A stretch of DNA of 64,000 bases from Candidatus Nanoarchaeia archaeon (GTDB lineage: Archaea; Nanobdellota; Nanobdellia; Woesearchaeales; JACPBV01). The notes under the pieces were generated by a model. It searched no databases. It saw only the letters and a list, made by a program, of their open reading frames with translations, and had not been told where the DNA came from. The translations under genes were made by a program, and so were the position numbers. Positions 25,109 through 33,913 of this stretch are shown here, piece by piece. The DNA is taken from positions 248,001 to 312,000 of the forward strand of contig JANQNH010000018.1 in the NCBI GenBank assembly GCA_028279655.1, in the 5' to 3' direction. How positions within the stretch are numbered: the first letter of the stretch is position 1; the number at the start of each line of letters is the position of its first letter.

Positions 25109-25809
25109 AATATACTTCTTTTCTTTCTTTTCATTATAACGAGCAATACTATCGATAATATGATTGCTAAAAAAATCCAAAGAATTATCTTTGCTACTTT
25201 CTTCTCTCCCTTTTCTTTTTTGATTTCCAGATCCTTTTGTTCTGGCTCTGGTTTTGTTTCTTGGATCTCTGTTTCTTCTGTTTTTTCAGGTATGGGTTCT
25301 GGTTTTATCTCTTCTTTCTTTTCTTTGTTCAATACGCATCTGTTGTTTTCGCATTTCTCTTCATCATGACAGCCGCAATCATAGCAGCAGTCCTCTTTTG
25401 TTTCATTTATGCATTGCTTGTCGAAGTTACAAAGGTTGTTATCAAGGACATACTTGGAGATGTTGCTTAGCTTAAGGGTATCTTTCCCTGTACCATAGAA
25501 ATAATAATGGGCTTCGTCACTTACATTACTTGCATCGTTAAGTAACAGCTCTCTTAATACAACTTCGGACCCGTCATTGAATACATGGCTGTCCTTTTCT
25601 TCTATTCCTTTAGATATTTCATCATTGAGTCTGAAGACTGCTTTTTCCTTGGAATCTGAGACAGAGAGCAGGCTTATGACATAGACTCCGTCCTCCATTT
25701 CATACACCTTGGTCTGTCCCTCTTCCATATAGTCACTGAGGAAGGTGCTTTCTGCAGAGACCAGGACTGCTGTCAGGATAAGAAGGGCTCCCCACATTAT
25801 GATTTTCAT
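25105..25809 (-). CDS. Secreted, C-terminally membrane-anchored protein
   Basis: A protein of 234 residues. An N-terminal signal peptide (MKIIMWGALLILTAVLVSA) leads to an extracytoplasmic domain of ~130 residues, a compact Cys-rich segment (NNLCNFDKQC, DCCYDCGCHDEEKCENNRC), a Pro/Glu/Lys spacer and a C-terminal membrane helix (IILWIFLAIILSIVLLVIM) followed by a basic tail. This is the layout of archaeal surface proteins with a wall-spanning stalk. TATA-like stretch near 25832-25845 is ~28 nt before the ATG. Function unknown. Confidence 0.65.
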   Translation of the reverse strand: MKIIMWGALLILTAVLVSAESTFLSDYMEEGQTKVYEMEDGVYVISLLSVSDSKEKAVFRLNDEISKGIEEKDSHVFNDGSEVVLRELLLNDASNVSDEAHYYFYGTGKDTLKLSNISKYVLDNNLCNFDKQCINETKEDCCYDCGCHDEEKCENNRCVLNKEKKEEIKPEPIPEKTEETEIQETKPEPEQKDLEIKKEKGEKKVAKIILWIFLAIILSIVLLVIMKRKKRSIF

Positions 25810-25915
25810 AGGGGTGGTTTTGATGATTAGGATATATAAATTTGTTGGTTTTTACACTATAAAAAAAGAAGAGGATTATCCTGTTTTTTTGGAGGAACAT
25901 ATATAAAACCCGCAA

Positions 25916-25929
25916 GATTTATATATAAC
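25916..25929 (+). promoter_or_regulatory. TATA box of the leu/ilv operon leader
   Basis: AGATTTATATATAA lies with its centre about 27 nt before the ATG at 25949, so transcription should begin almost exactly at the leader peptide start codon. A second TATA-like stretch is at 25898-25908. Confidence 0.55.
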
Positions 25930-25948
25930 TTACCTACTTCTAGATATT

Positions 25949-26020
25949 ATGAAAGGGATTAACAAAAAGAACCTAAGTAATCTTTTGTTAGTTCTAAGTC
26001 TCTTGCTTCTGGTGTTATGA
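25949..26020 (+). CDS. Leucine-rich leader peptide of the leu/ilv operon
   Basis: A 23-codon ORF upstream of leuA. After MKGINKKN the remaining 15 residues hold ten Leu (NLLLVLSLLLLVL at the end) and two Val. All six Leu codons occur: CTA x2, CTT x2, TTG x2, TTA x2, CTC and CTG. The ATG coincides with the predicted transcription start, so it should be read as a leaderless ORF. A 12-bp hairpin and U-rich tract follow at once, then leuA. This is the classical arrangement of an amino acid attenuator leader. The alternative, a tiny membrane or signal-like peptide, cannot be excluded because Leu runs are also hydrophobic. Confidence 0.6.
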   Translation: MKGINKKNLSNLLLVLSLLLLVL

Positions 26021-26022
26021 TT

Positions 26023-26091
26023 GCCCTAATTCTTATTACCAAGAGTTGAGGGCCAGCGTTTAGATTTTCTTTAGGTTTTAATCAATAAACC
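26023..26091 (+). promoter_or_regulatory. Putative attenuator of the leu/ilv operon
   Basis: Three nt after the leader stop, GCCCTAATTCTT (26023-26034) pairs with AAGAGTTGAGGGC (26041-26053): 12 bp, one bulged G, 6-nt loop. A U-rich tract (26059-26079) follows. TTAGGTTTTAATC (26071-26083) is complementary to the start of the leader ORF (GATTAA 25957-25962 plus AACCTAA 25970-25976). The same segment can instead form a local hairpin GGTTT/AAACC (26074-26078 with 26087-26091). These two states exclude each other, and ribosome position on the Leu codons would choose between them. Confidence 0.5.
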
Positions 26092-26130
26092 ATGGAGAGA
26101 GACTAATAAACAGATGGAAAGGTGAAAAAC

Positions 26131-27678
26131 ATGCCGAAAATAATCATTTTCGATACAACCCTAAGGGACGGGGAGCAAAGCCCAGGTGCTTCGCTAACCA
26201 TGAAAGAGAAGGTGATAGTGGCTAAGCAGTTAGCCAAGTTAGGAGTGGATGTGATTGAAGCAGGTTTTCCTATAGCTTCTCAGGGGGATTTTGAGGCAGT
26301 TGAGAAGATAGCTAAGGAAGTACAAGGTCCTTCGATCTGCGGCCTCGCAAGAACTACAAAAGAAGATATCGATAGAGCATGGGGTGCTGTAAAACATTCA
26401 AAGAAACCTAGGATACACACATTCTGCGCTACCTCTCAGATACACAGGGAGAAGAAGCTGAGGAAATCAAAGGAAGAGATAATCGAGATGGTTGCTGAAA
26501 GCGTAAAGCACGCAAGGTCTTTATGCGATGATGTGGAGTTCAGCCCTGAGGATGCAGCTAGGACAGATATGGATTATATGTGCGATGTGGTTAAGGCAGC
26601 TATCGAGGCTGGTGCTACTACCATAAACATACCTGATACTGTGGGTTATGCAGAGCCAGAGGAGTTTGGGAACAGGATAAAATATGTTTTTGAGAAGTTG
26701 GGAGAGCTGATCAAGAAGAACAAGGTAGTGATCAGCGTTCATTGCCATAACGATCTTGGGTTAGCAGTGGCAAATTCACTGGAGGCTGTGAAGAACGGTG
26801 CAACCCAGATAGAATGCACTATCAATGGGATCGGTGAGAGGGCTGGAAACTGCAGCCTAGAGGAAGTAGTCATGAATATCAAGACAAGGAAAGACTTTTT
26901 CAAGGATATTTATACTGGTGTGAATACAAAAGAGATTTTTAGGAGTTCACAGCTTGTTTCTTCTTTGACAGGGATCAGTGTGCAGAGGAATAAGGCTATT
27001 GTTGGAGGCAACGCATTTGCTCATGAAGCTGGTGTTCATCAACATGGCGTGCTTAGCCATAAATCTACCTATGAGATAATGAGGCCCGGGGAGATAGGGT
27101 GGACAGGCACGAATATAGTTATAGGGAAACATTCTGGGCATCATGCTGTAGAATCTACTTTGAAAGAGATGGGTTATGAGTTAGGGGAGAAGCAAATCTC
27201 TATGGTCATTGAAAAGGTTAAGGATCTGGCAGATAAGCAGAAGGAGGTTATGAAAGAGGATATCATTGCCATTGCTACAGATATCTTAGGAGGATTATCC
27301 AAGGAAGAAGAGATAGTGAAGCTGGATGAGGTTAAGGTAGTTTCAGGGAACAAGACCCAACCCGAGGCAACTGTCACTTTGGTGATAGATGGTGAGGCTA
27401 AAGTAGGAGAGGGCAAGGGTGTTGGTCCTGTTGATGCAGTAAGTCAAGCTGTGAGGAAGATAGTTGATCCTTCGATCAAGCTAAAGGAGTATAATCTAAA
27501 GGCCATCACCGGAGGTACGGACGCTTTGGCCAACGTTTTGATAAAGGTACAGGATAAAAATGGAAATATCTTTAAAGCAGAGGCGGTTAATGAGGATGTT
27601 ATTATGGCATCAGCCATTGCTTTGATAAAAGGGATGAATAAAGCACTTAATTTCCAAAGAAAAGGTGATAAACAATGA
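26131..27678 (+). CDS. leuA: 2-isopropylmalate synthase
   Basis: A protein of 515 residues, first committed step of leucine synthesis (acetyl-CoA + 2-oxoisovalerate). Catalytic barrel: FDTTLRDGEQSPGASL, HCHNDLGLAVANSL and GIGERAGNCSLEEV, with the substrate lid motif HEAGVHQHGVL. The C-terminal ~130 residues form the LeuA allosteric domain, where leucine binds for feedback inhibition, so this is full-length LeuA rather than CimA/homocitrate synthase lacking it. ATG 26131 has GGAAAGGTG upstream; a GTG at 26122 is less likely. It overlaps ilvB by ATGA. Preceded by the leucine-rich leader. Confidence 0.95.
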   Translation: MPKIIIFDTTLRDGEQSPGASLTMKEKVIVAKQLAKLGVDVIEAGFPIASQGDFEAVEKIAKEVQGPSICGLARTTKEDIDRAWGAVKHSKKPRIHTFCATSQIHREKKLRKSKEEIIEMVAESVKHARSLCDDVEFSPEDAARTDMDYMCDVVKAAIEAGATTINIPDTVGYAEPEEFGNRIKYVFEKLGELIKKNKVVISVHCHNDLGLAVANSLEAVKNGATQIECTINGIGERAGNCSLEEVVMNIKTRKDFFKDIYTGVNTKEIFRSSQLVSSLTGISVQRNKAIVGGNAFAHEAGVHQHGVLSHKSTYEIMRPGEIGWTGTNIVIGKHSGHHAVESTLKEMGYELGEKQISMVIEKVKDLADKQKEVMKEDIIAIATDILGGLSKEEEIVKLDEVKVVSGNKTQPEATVTLVIDGEAKVGEGKGVGPVDAVSQAVRKIVDPSIKLKEYNLKAITGGTDALANVLIKVQDKNGNIFKAEAVNEDVIMASAIALIKGMNKALNFQRKGDKQ

Positions 27679-29390
27679 ACGGAGCAAAAGCAATTGTTGA
27701 GACATTTATTAAACATGGAGTAGATGTGACATTTGGATTTCCAGGAGGATCAGTTATACCTCTTTTTGATGCTTATCTGGATTATAAAGGTAAAATAAGA
27801 AATGTTTTAGTGAGACATGAACAGGGAGCAGCTCATGCAGCAGAGGGTTATGCCAGGGCCTCTGGCAAACCGGGTGTATGTATCGCTACGTCTGGTCCTG
27901 GAGCCTGTAACCTGGTAACTGGTATAATGGACGCCTATATGGATTCTACTCCAATAGTTGCATTTGGTGGCCAGGTGCCTACCGGTTTGATAGGAAATGA
28001 CGCTTTTCAGGAATCAGACATGATGGGGATTACCTTGCCAATCACTAAGCATAACTTCCAGGTTAGAGATGCCAACCAGATGGCACCCATAATGATGAAG
28101 GCTTTTAAGATTGCAACAGAGGGAAGACCCGGACCTGTTTATATCGACCTACCAAAAGATACCCAGGTTAATGAAGTAACAGAGCCTATACCTGAAGAGG
28201 TTAAGATAGCTGGTTTTCAACCTACATTAGTACCTAATCCAATGCCTATCAAACGAGCAGCAGAGGCGATTGCTAATGCTGAGAAACCATTGTTCCTTAT
28301 AGGGCAGGGGGTTGTTCTTGCGAATGCCTCTGAAGAACTTAGGGAGCTGGTAGAATTGGTTAAGATTCCGGTTACTACCACATACATGGCAAAAGGGGCT
28401 TTTGATGAGTATAATGACCTTAGTCTTGGTTCAGTAGGGATGCATGGGAGGAAGATAGCCAACTATGCTACTGTCAATACAGACCTCCTGATAACTATCG
28501 GATGCAGGTTTTCAGACAGGATAACCGGAAACCTAAAGACCTACGCTGAGAAAGCAAAGGTTATACATGCAGATATCGATCCTGCTGAGATCGGAAAAAA
28601 TGTCAGGGTAGATATTCCTATTGTCGGAGATGCTAAGAATGTGATCAAGGCTTTGATAGCCCAGCTTAAGGGAATGAAGGTCGAGGAGAAGAAGAAATGG
28701 ACTGATAGGATCAAGAAGTTCAAGGCTTGTTGTGATGAATGTGTAAAGGTCCAGAAAGGGAAGAGGATCCATCCAAGGGATGTTATGTATGCTTTGAACG
28801 ATGTGCTTAAGCCAGACGATATTGTGGTAACAGGGGTTGGCCAGCATCAGATGTTTGCAGGGCATTTCCTTAAGATGAGAAAACCAAGGAAGTTCATAAC
28901 ATCAGGCGGAGCAGGCACAATGGGTTTTGGATTCCCAGGCGCTATAGGAGCTAAGGTGGCTATGCCTGATTCAAATGTCTTCCTGGTTGATGGAGATGGT
29001 TCTTTCCAGATGACTATACAGGAATTGGGAACAGTGAAGGAAGCAGGCATAAAGGTTATACCTATAATCATGAACAATTCATATCTTGGGATGGTTCGTC
29101 AATGGTTGGAACTGTTCTTTGATAAGAGATATTCTCAAGTTAATCTTGGAGAATCCCCTGATTTTGTCAAGGTGGCTGAGGCTTATGGTCTAAAAGGGAT
29201 CAGAGTTACCAAGTCAGAAGGACTCGTTCCTGCCTTGAAGGAAGCGGTTAAGAATGATGTGACTACTGTCATTGATGTTTGTATAGAAGAAGAGTCTAAC
29301 ATACTGCCGATGCTGCCTCCAGGGGGGCATGTAAAGGACGCTTTTGGCGGTTGTATGGCAGAAGCAGGAAAGTTTTTTGAGGGTGAATAA
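27675..29390 (+). CDS. ilvB: Acetolactate synthase large subunit
   Basis: A protein of 571 residues, ThDP enzyme making acetolactate or acetohydroxybutyrate from pyruvate. Catalytic Glu region VRHEQGAAHAAEGYAR, TSGPGACNLVTG, FAD-region GxxG segments, and the ThDP-Mg motif GDGSFQMTIQELGTVKEAGIKVIPIIMNN are all intact. Length and motifs match catabolic-independent (anabolic) IlvB. The start overlaps the leuA stop; ilvN follows after 1 nt, so catalytic and regulatory subunits are made together. Confidence 0.96.
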   Translation: MNGAKAIVETFIKHGVDVTFGFPGGSVIPLFDAYLDYKGKIRNVLVRHEQGAAHAAEGYARASGKPGVCIATSGPGACNLVTGIMDAYMDSTPIVAFGGQVPTGLIGNDAFQESDMMGITLPITKHNFQVRDANQMAPIMMKAFKIATEGRPGPVYIDLPKDTQVNEVTEPIPEEVKIAGFQPTLVPNPMPIKRAAEAIANAEKPLFLIGQGVVLANASEELRELVELVKIPVTTTYMAKGAFDEYNDLSLGSVGMHGRKIANYATVNTDLLITIGCRFSDRITGNLKTYAEKAKVIHADIDPAEIGKNVRVDIPIVGDAKNVIKALIAQLKGMKVEEKKKWTDRIKKFKACCDECVKVQKGKRIHPRDVMYALNDVLKPDDIVVTGVGQHQMFAGHFLKMRKPRKFITSGGAGTMGFGFPGAIGAKVAMPDSNVFLVDGDGSFQMTIQELGTVKEAGIKVIPIIMNNSYLGMVRQWLELFFDKRYSQVNLGESPDFVKVAEAYGLKGIRVTKSEGLVPALKEAVKNDVTTVIDVCIEEESNILPMLPPGGHVKDAFGGCMAEAGKFFEGE

Positions 29391-29391
29391 G

Positions 29392-29877
29392 ATGAAAGAC
29401 AAAAAACACATAATCTCAATGCTTGTTGAGGACCAGCCAGGCGTTATGACGAGGATTGCAGGACTGTTTTCCAGAAGAGGATTTAACATTGATACATTAA
29501 CAGTTGGAAAGACAACCAAAAAAGGAGTGAGTAAGATGGTTATAGCTGTTATCGGTGATGATAATGTCCTTGAGCAGGTGGAGAAGCAGGTTAACAAGCT
29601 GATAGATACAATAAAGGTGATGGAGATGCCTGAGGGCAAGTCAGTTATCAGGGAGCTATGCCTGATCAAGGTGTCTATAGCTAATAAGAAACAGAAGGAT
29701 GAAGTAATGAAATATACCGAGATATACAAGACAAAGATTGTGGATATAACACAGAAGTTTATTAGTATGGAGCTTATAGGTACCCCTGCTAAGATAGATG
29801 CATTTATCGACCTGATGAAGCAGTTTGGGATCAAGGAAGTTTCAAGAACAGGCGCAACTGCAATTTCAAGAGGTTAA
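29392..29877 (+). CDS. ilvN: Acetolactate synthase small (regulatory) subunit
   Basis: A protein of 161 residues from ATG 29392. The N-terminal ACT domain HIISMLVEDQPGVMTRIAGLFSRRGFNIDTLTVG binds branched-chain amino acids; a C-terminal ACT-like domain (LCLIKVSIANKKQKDEV...) completes the IlvH/IlvN fold. It activates IlvB and confers valine feedback. The cupin gene starts 1 nt after its stop. Confidence 0.95.
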   Translation: MKDKKHIISMLVEDQPGVMTRIAGLFSRRGFNIDTLTVGKTTKKGVSKMVIAVIGDDNVLEQVEKQVNKLIDTIKVMEMPEGKSVIRELCLIKVSIANKKQKDEVMKYTEIYKTKIVDITQKFISMELIGTPAKIDAFIDLMKQFGIKEVSRTGATAISRG

Positions 29878-29878
29878 A

Positions 29879-30142
29879 ATGAAGATAGAGGTTAGAAAAC
29901 CAACTTCCGAAGAGGAGAAGGAGATGGAGTCCTGCGGCGTATGGGAAAAGGAAGTATCTGAATTTCCATGGGAGTATGACTCAGCGGAGACCTGTTTGCT
30001 TATAGAAGGGCAGGTTGAAGTAACAACTTCAGATGGGGAGAAGGTAGAGTTTGGAAAAGGAGATTATGTTGTTTTTCCGCAGGGTCTAAAATGTACATGG
30101 AAGATCAAGTCTCCTGTGAAGAAGTATTATAGGTTTGGATAG
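29879..30142 (+). CDS. Small cupin-fold protein
   Basis: An 87-residue protein. CGVWEKEVSEFPWEYDSAETCLLIEGQVEVTT and GKGDYVVFPQGLKCTWKI follow the pattern of the Cupin_3 (DUF861, ureidoglycolate-hydrolase-like) group. The ATG at 29879 is 1 nt after ilvN, so it is the last gene of the leuA-ilvB-ilvN operon. It converges with the TrmB-like regulator. A role in branched-chain metabolism is suggested only by position. Confidence 0.8.
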   Translation: MKIEVRKPTSEEEKEMESCGVWEKEVSEFPWEYDSAETCLLIEGQVEVTTSDGEKVEFGKGDYVVFPQGLKCTWKIKSPVKKYYRFG

Positions 30143-30146
30143 GTTT

Positions 30147-30878
30147 TTATTTTTTCTTTCCAATCTTCCAGAGCAACCCAAAATAGCTCCTATATGACTC
30201 TGCTACTTCTTTACTTTTGATAATTATCCCAAGGGGCTCATCTGACCATAGCAATGTTGCTGTCTTGTTTCCGTATATTATTGTGGAGCTAGGCAGGGAG
30301 TACTCTTTCGGGATCCATTTGTAGATGTTTAGATTTGTCTTAATTGGGTTCTCTCCTTCTACAACCAGTATCTTTGCTTTTTGGTCCTTCTGCTTCCTTC
30401 TTTTAACAAAGATTCCTGAGAATATAGGTAATACTTCCTCAAACTTATGGGTGGCTCCAAAGGCTACAAAATCATCTCCATAACCCAATATATCCATAAG
30501 GACCGTCTTAAGACCTTCCCTTCCTTCGTATACCTCTACTGAGGTTTTTGTCTCTTTTTCTTTCTGCAGTCTTGACAATAATGGGAGTGCCTTCTTTACT
30601 GCTTTTTGTTTTGTGGTTATCTGCTCTTTTTTGTTTTCCAGAAAATTGATGAGTTCCTCTGGATTTGCACCTTTAAAATATCTCCTGTTGTCTTTTATTA
30701 CGTAGGAGACAAGGCCTTTTTCTATCAGTCTTCTTATTGAGTCATATACATGAGGTCTTGATATGTTTGTGGAGGAGGCCAGTTCACTTGCCAGCGCTGT
30801 CCCTTTTTTCAGGAGAAACAGGTATATCTGAGATTCATTAGGCGTCAAACCTGCATTAATAAGTATGGATTCTTCCAT
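30147..30878 (-). CDS. TrmB-like transcriptional regulator divergent from leuC
   Basis: A protein of 243 residues from ATG 30878 (MEESILINAGLTPNESQIYLFLLKKGTALASELA). The winged helix (~8-75, including ISRPHVYDSIRRLIEKGLVSYV) and coiled segment (EELINFLENKKEQITTKQKAVKKALPLL) are typical of TrmB. The C-terminal ~125 residues are the TrmB-type effector/dimer domain. The start is set by the symmetric TATA box 30 nt upstream. A perfect inverted repeat lies between TATA and start, so autorepression is likely; the same site is upstream of the leuC TATA box, where activation is expected. The signal may be a branched-chain intermediate or sugar; not determined. Confidence 0.85.
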   Translation of the reverse strand: MEESILINAGLTPNESQIYLFLLKKGTALASELASSTNISRPHVYDSIRRLIEKGLVSYVIKDNRRYFKGANPEELINFLENKKEQITTKQKAVKKALPLLSRLQKEKETKTSVEVYEGREGLKTVLMDILGYGDDFVAFGATHKFEEVLPIFSGIFVKRRKQKDQKAKILVVEGENPIKTNLNIYKWIPKEYSLPSSTIIYGNKTATLLWSDEPLGIIIKSKEVAESYRSYFGLLWKIGKKK

Positions 30879-30879
30879 T

Positions 30880-30900
30880 GTTGTACTTAAAAGGTACAAC
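30880..30900. promoter_or_regulatory. Operator for the TrmB-like regulator
   Basis: Perfect 7-bp inverted repeat GTTGTAC-N7-GTACAAC. It overlaps the predicted start of the minus-strand regulator gene and lies directly upstream of the TATA box for leuC. Sites upstream of BRE/TATA generally activate and downstream sites repress in TrmB-family regulators. Confidence 0.65.
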
Positions 30901-30902
30901 AT

Positions 30903-30914
30903 ATATTTAAATAT
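30903..30914. promoter_or_regulatory. Bidirectional palindromic TATA box
   Basis: ATATTTAAATAT is a perfect palindrome. Its centre is 27.5 nt from the leuC ATG (30936) and 30.5 nt from the regulator's ATG (30878), so one element can serve two leaderless, divergent genes. Confidence 0.6.
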
Positions 30915-30935
30915 TAGCTTTTTATATGGATTGTT

Positions 30936-32207
30936 ATGGGATCTACAATTACTGAAAAGATACTTGCCAAGCATTCAGGAAAGAAAGTGGTGAGGCCCGG
31001 AGAGATAATCAATGCAGATATAGATCTAGTTATGTGCCATGATGTTACAACACCGCCTGCTATAACTATGCTTGAGAAAGAAGGCATAGATAAGGTATTT
31101 GATAATAAGAAGATAGTTGTTACTCCTGATCATTTTGTTCCTAACAAGGATATAAAGTCTGCTTCCCTTGCCAAGAGGCTTAGGGATTGGGTCAATAAGA
31201 ATAATATAGAGAATTATTATGAGGTAGGATGTCATGGTGTGTGTCATGCAATCCTTCCTGAGCAGGGGCACGTAATCCCGGGTATAACTCTGGTTTGTGG
31301 AGATTCCCATACATGCACCCATGGTGCTTTAGGTGCTTTTTCAACTGGTGTTGGTTCTACAGATCTAGCAGCTGCTCTAGCCACTGGTAAACTTTGGTTT
31401 AAGGTTCCTGAGACTATTAAGTTTGTACTTTCTGGTAAGCTGCCAAAAGGGGTCTATTCAAAGGACGTTATACTGAAGATAATATCAGATATAGGTGTTG
31501 ACGGAGCTTTGTATAAGGCTATGGAGTTTACCGGAGCAGCGATTGATGATATGTCTGTCGAGGCCAGGATGACTATAACTAATATGGCGATTGAGGCTGG
31601 CGGTAAGTCTGGGATAATCAATCCTGATAAGAAGACCCTGGATTATGTTAAAAAAAGGACTGATAGTGGGTTTGAGGTTTTTGTTTCTGATGAGGATGCA
31701 GAGTATTGCGATGTTAAGGAGTATGATGTTTCTAAACTGGAGCCGATGGTAGTTTTTCCCAGTCTACCTTCGAATGGAAAGACTGCTGATGCTGCGGAGA
31801 AGATGGACATTAATATCGATCAGGCTTATCTTGGGAGCTGTACTAATGGTCGGATTGAGGACCTTCGTATAGCTGCTTCTATCGTTAAGGGTAGGAAGAT
31901 AGCTAAGGGTGTCAGGATGATTGTTGTTCCTGCTACTACAGATATATGGAAACAGGCGAATAAGGAAGGATTACTGGATATTTTTATGGAGTTTGGGGCT
32001 ACTGTGTCAACCCCGACATGCGGTGCCTGCTTAGGTGGACATATGGGGATACTTGCAGAGGGCGAACGATGCATATCTACCACTAACAGGAACTTTGTCG
32101 GCCGTATGGGGCATCCTAAGTCAGAGGTTTATCTGGCTTCTCCAGCTACTGTGGCTGCTTCGGCTGTTGAAGGGAAGATTGTTGATCCTAGGAGGTTCCT
32201 AGAATGA
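30936..32207 (+). CDS. leuC: 3-isopropylmalate dehydratase large subunit
   Basis: A protein of 423 residues, aconitase family. [24 protein letters not shown] at the start, [16 protein letters not shown], and the cluster cysteines in LGSCTNGR and [14 protein letters not shown]. With LeuD it isomerises 2- to 3-isopropylmalate in leucine synthesis; archaeal homologues can also act on citramalate. It starts at the palindromic TATA box shared with the TrmB-like gene and overlaps leuD by 4 nt. Confidence 0.94.
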   Translation: MGSTITEKILAKHSGKKVVRPGEIINADIDLVMCHDVTTPPAITMLEKEGIDKVFDNKKIVVTPDHFVPNKDIKSASLAKRLRDWVNKNNIENYYEVGCHGVCHAILPEQGHVIPGITLVCGDSHTCTHGALGAFSTGVGSTDLAAALATGKLWFKVPETIKFVLSGKLPKGVYSKDVILKIISDIGVDGALYKAMEFTGAAIDDMSVEARMTITNMAIEAGGKSGIINPDKKTLDYVKKRTDSGFEVFVSDEDAEYCDVKEYDVSKLEPMVVFPSLPSNGKTADAAEKMDINIDQAYLGSCTNGRIEDLRIAASIVKGRKIAKGVRMIVVPATTDIWKQANKEGLLDIFMEFGATVSTPTCGACLGGHMGILAEGERCISTTNRNFVGRMGHPKSEVYLASPATVAASAVEGKIVDPRRFLE

Positions 32208-32683
32208 AAGGAAAAGCACACGTCTATGACAGAGATGATATCGATACTGACCTGATAATACCTGCCAGGTACTTGAATACTGATGATGAGAAAGAATTAG
32301 CTGAGCACGCAATGGAGGACCTGGATAAGGGATTTGTTAAGAAAGTGAGTAATGGAGATTTCATTGTGGCCAGGAAGAACTTTGGCTGTGGGTCTTCCAG
32401 GGAGCATGCCATATGGGCATTAAGAGGAGTAGGGGTAAAGGCTGTTGTTGCTGATTCATTTGCCAGGATATTCTTTAGGAATGCTATCAATAATGGGTTT
32501 TATGCAATTGAGTGTAAAGGTGTTTCTGGTAAGGTTAAGGATGGAGAGGAGATAGAGATTGATGTTAAGGAAGGAGTGGTAAGGGCTGGAAAGAAGGTTT
32601 TTAAGTTCACACCGTTTCCTAAATTTGCACTAGATATAATAAATGCAGGAGGATTGTTGAATTATGTCAAAAACCACCCTTAG
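32204..32683 (+). CDS. leuD: 3-isopropylmalate dehydratase small subunit
   Basis: A protein of 159 residues. [24 protein letters not shown] and the swivelling-domain signature [41 protein letters not shown] are diagnostic. Coupled to leuC by ATGA overlap. Its stop codon lies inside a strong hairpin (32669-32691). Confidence 0.95.
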   Translation: MKGKAHVYDRDDIDTDLIIPARYLNTDDEKELAEHAMEDLDKGFVKKVSNGDFIVARKNFGCGSSREHAIWALRGVGVKAVVADSFARIFFRNAINNGFYAIECKGVSGKVKDGEEIEIDVKEGVVRAGKKVFKFTPFPKFALDIINAGGLLNYVKNHP

Positions 32684-32702
32684 TGGTTTTTGAGCATGCT
32701 CA
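32669..32702 (+). terminator. Hairpin with U-run and adjacent palindrome at the leuD end
   Basis: AAAAACCAC-CCTTA-GTGGTTTTT forms a perfect 9-bp hairpin that contains the leuD stop codon and ends in a U-run. It is followed by the palindrome TGAGCATGCTCA (32691-32702). The arms resemble the A-rich/T-rich outer arms of the larger hairpin repeats. It may attenuate or process the transcript before leuB. Confidence 0.45.
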
Positions 32703-32733
32703 GAAATGCAGGGCATTTCCAACATATAAAAAA

Positions 32734-33861
32734 ATGAAAACCTATAAAATAGCAAAGATGCCAGGAGATGGCATAGGGCCAGAGATTGTCAGAGAGGGAG
32801 TAAAGGTAATAGAAGCTGTTAGTGATAAGGATAATTTTAAGATAGATTGGGTTGAATATGATAATGGTGCTGAGAAATACCTTAAGGAAAAGGTTTTGAT
32901 GCCTGAAGAGACACTTAAAGAGATTAAACAGACTTGTAGGGCTATATATCTAGGAGCTTTAGGTGATCCTCGATGCAAGCCAGGGGTATTGGAGAAAGGC
33001 ATATTGTTGAAGACTAGGTTCTATTTTGACCAGTTTGTAAATCTTCGTCCTATCAAGCTTCTTGATGGGGTGTGGTGTCCATTGAAGGATAAGGGACCTG
33101 AGGATATCAACTTCACTGTTGTTAGAGAGAATACTGAGGATTTTTATGTTGGTATAGGTAATAGGGCTGAGAAAGGCAAGACAAAGCAGGAGTTAGAGGT
33201 TGCTAGGTCTTTGTATAACGTTAAGTTTGGGCTTGACATTGATTCTGATTCTGATGAGATAGGCTATCAGATCGGAGTGATGAGCAAAGAAGGTGCTAGA
33301 CGTGTTATTAAGTATGGGTTTGAACTTGCAAAGAAGGAGAAGGCAGATACTGCCTATTTTGTTGATAAGGCAAATGTTCTTTCTGATATCTATAATTTCT
33401 GGAGGGAGAATATCGAATCAGTTGGTAAGGGATATAATGGTATTAAGCCCGAGTATATGTTTGTGGATGCTATTACGATGTGGTTTGTGAAGAATCCTGA
33501 ATGGTTTAAGGTAGTAACTACACCGAATATGTTTGGAGATATAATTACTGATCTAGGGGCAATGATTCAGGGAGGATTGGGATTAGCTCCTGGCGGGAAC
33601 ATAAATCCCGACGGAATATCTATGTTTGAGCCAATCCATGGTTCTGCCCCTAAGTATAAGGGCATGAACAGGGCAAATCCTCTGGCTACCATATGGGCTG
33701 GAGCTATGATGCTGGATGAGATTGGACAGCCTAAGGCTGCAGAGTCGGTTGTTAAGGCAATTGAAGGAGTATTGAAAGAAGGGAAGGTAAAGACAAAGGA
33801 TCTAGGAGGGAGCAATACATGCTCTGATATGGGTGATGCTGTTGTGAAGAAATTGGGTTAA
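32734..33861 (+). CDS. leuB: 3-isopropylmalate dehydrogenase (isocitrate/isopropylmalate dehydrogenase family)
   Basis: A protein of 375 residues from ATG 32734 ([22 protein letters not shown]). The family signature is [27 protein letters not shown]; substrate region [23 protein letters not shown] and [15 protein letters not shown]. The latter resembles tartrate/D-malate-type sequences as well as some LeuB, so the substrate is assigned mainly from leuCD next to it. Oxidative decarboxylation of 3-isopropylmalate with NAD. The 51-nt gap from leuD contains a palindrome. Confidence 0.85.
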   Translation: MKTYKIAKMPGDGIGPEIVREGVKVIEAVSDKDNFKIDWVEYDNGAEKYLKEKVLMPEETLKEIKQTCRAIYLGALGDPRCKPGVLEKGILLKTRFYFDQFVNLRPIKLLDGVWCPLKDKGPEDINFTVVRENTEDFYVGIGNRAEKGKTKQELEVARSLYNVKFGLDIDSDSDEIGYQIGVMSKEGARRVIKYGFELAKKEKADTAYFVDKANVLSDIYNFWRENIESVGKGYNGIKPEYMFVDAITMWFVKNPEWFKVVTTPNMFGDIITDLGAMIQGGLGLAPGGNINPDGISMFEPIHGSAPKYKGMNRANPLATIWAGAMMLDEIGQPKAAESVVKAIEGVLKEGKVKTKDLGGSNTCSDMGDAVVKKLG

Positions 33862-33913
33862 TTTTATATAGCTCGATTTATTTCCTTTGGGTAAAAAGAA
33901 CGGGGGTAAAAAA

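Noticed and set aside
25949-26131. T-box riboswitch controlling leuA
   Set aside because: No T-box sequence, specifier loop or stem I architecture is visible, and T-boxes are bacterial. The leader ORF with Leu codons explains the region better.
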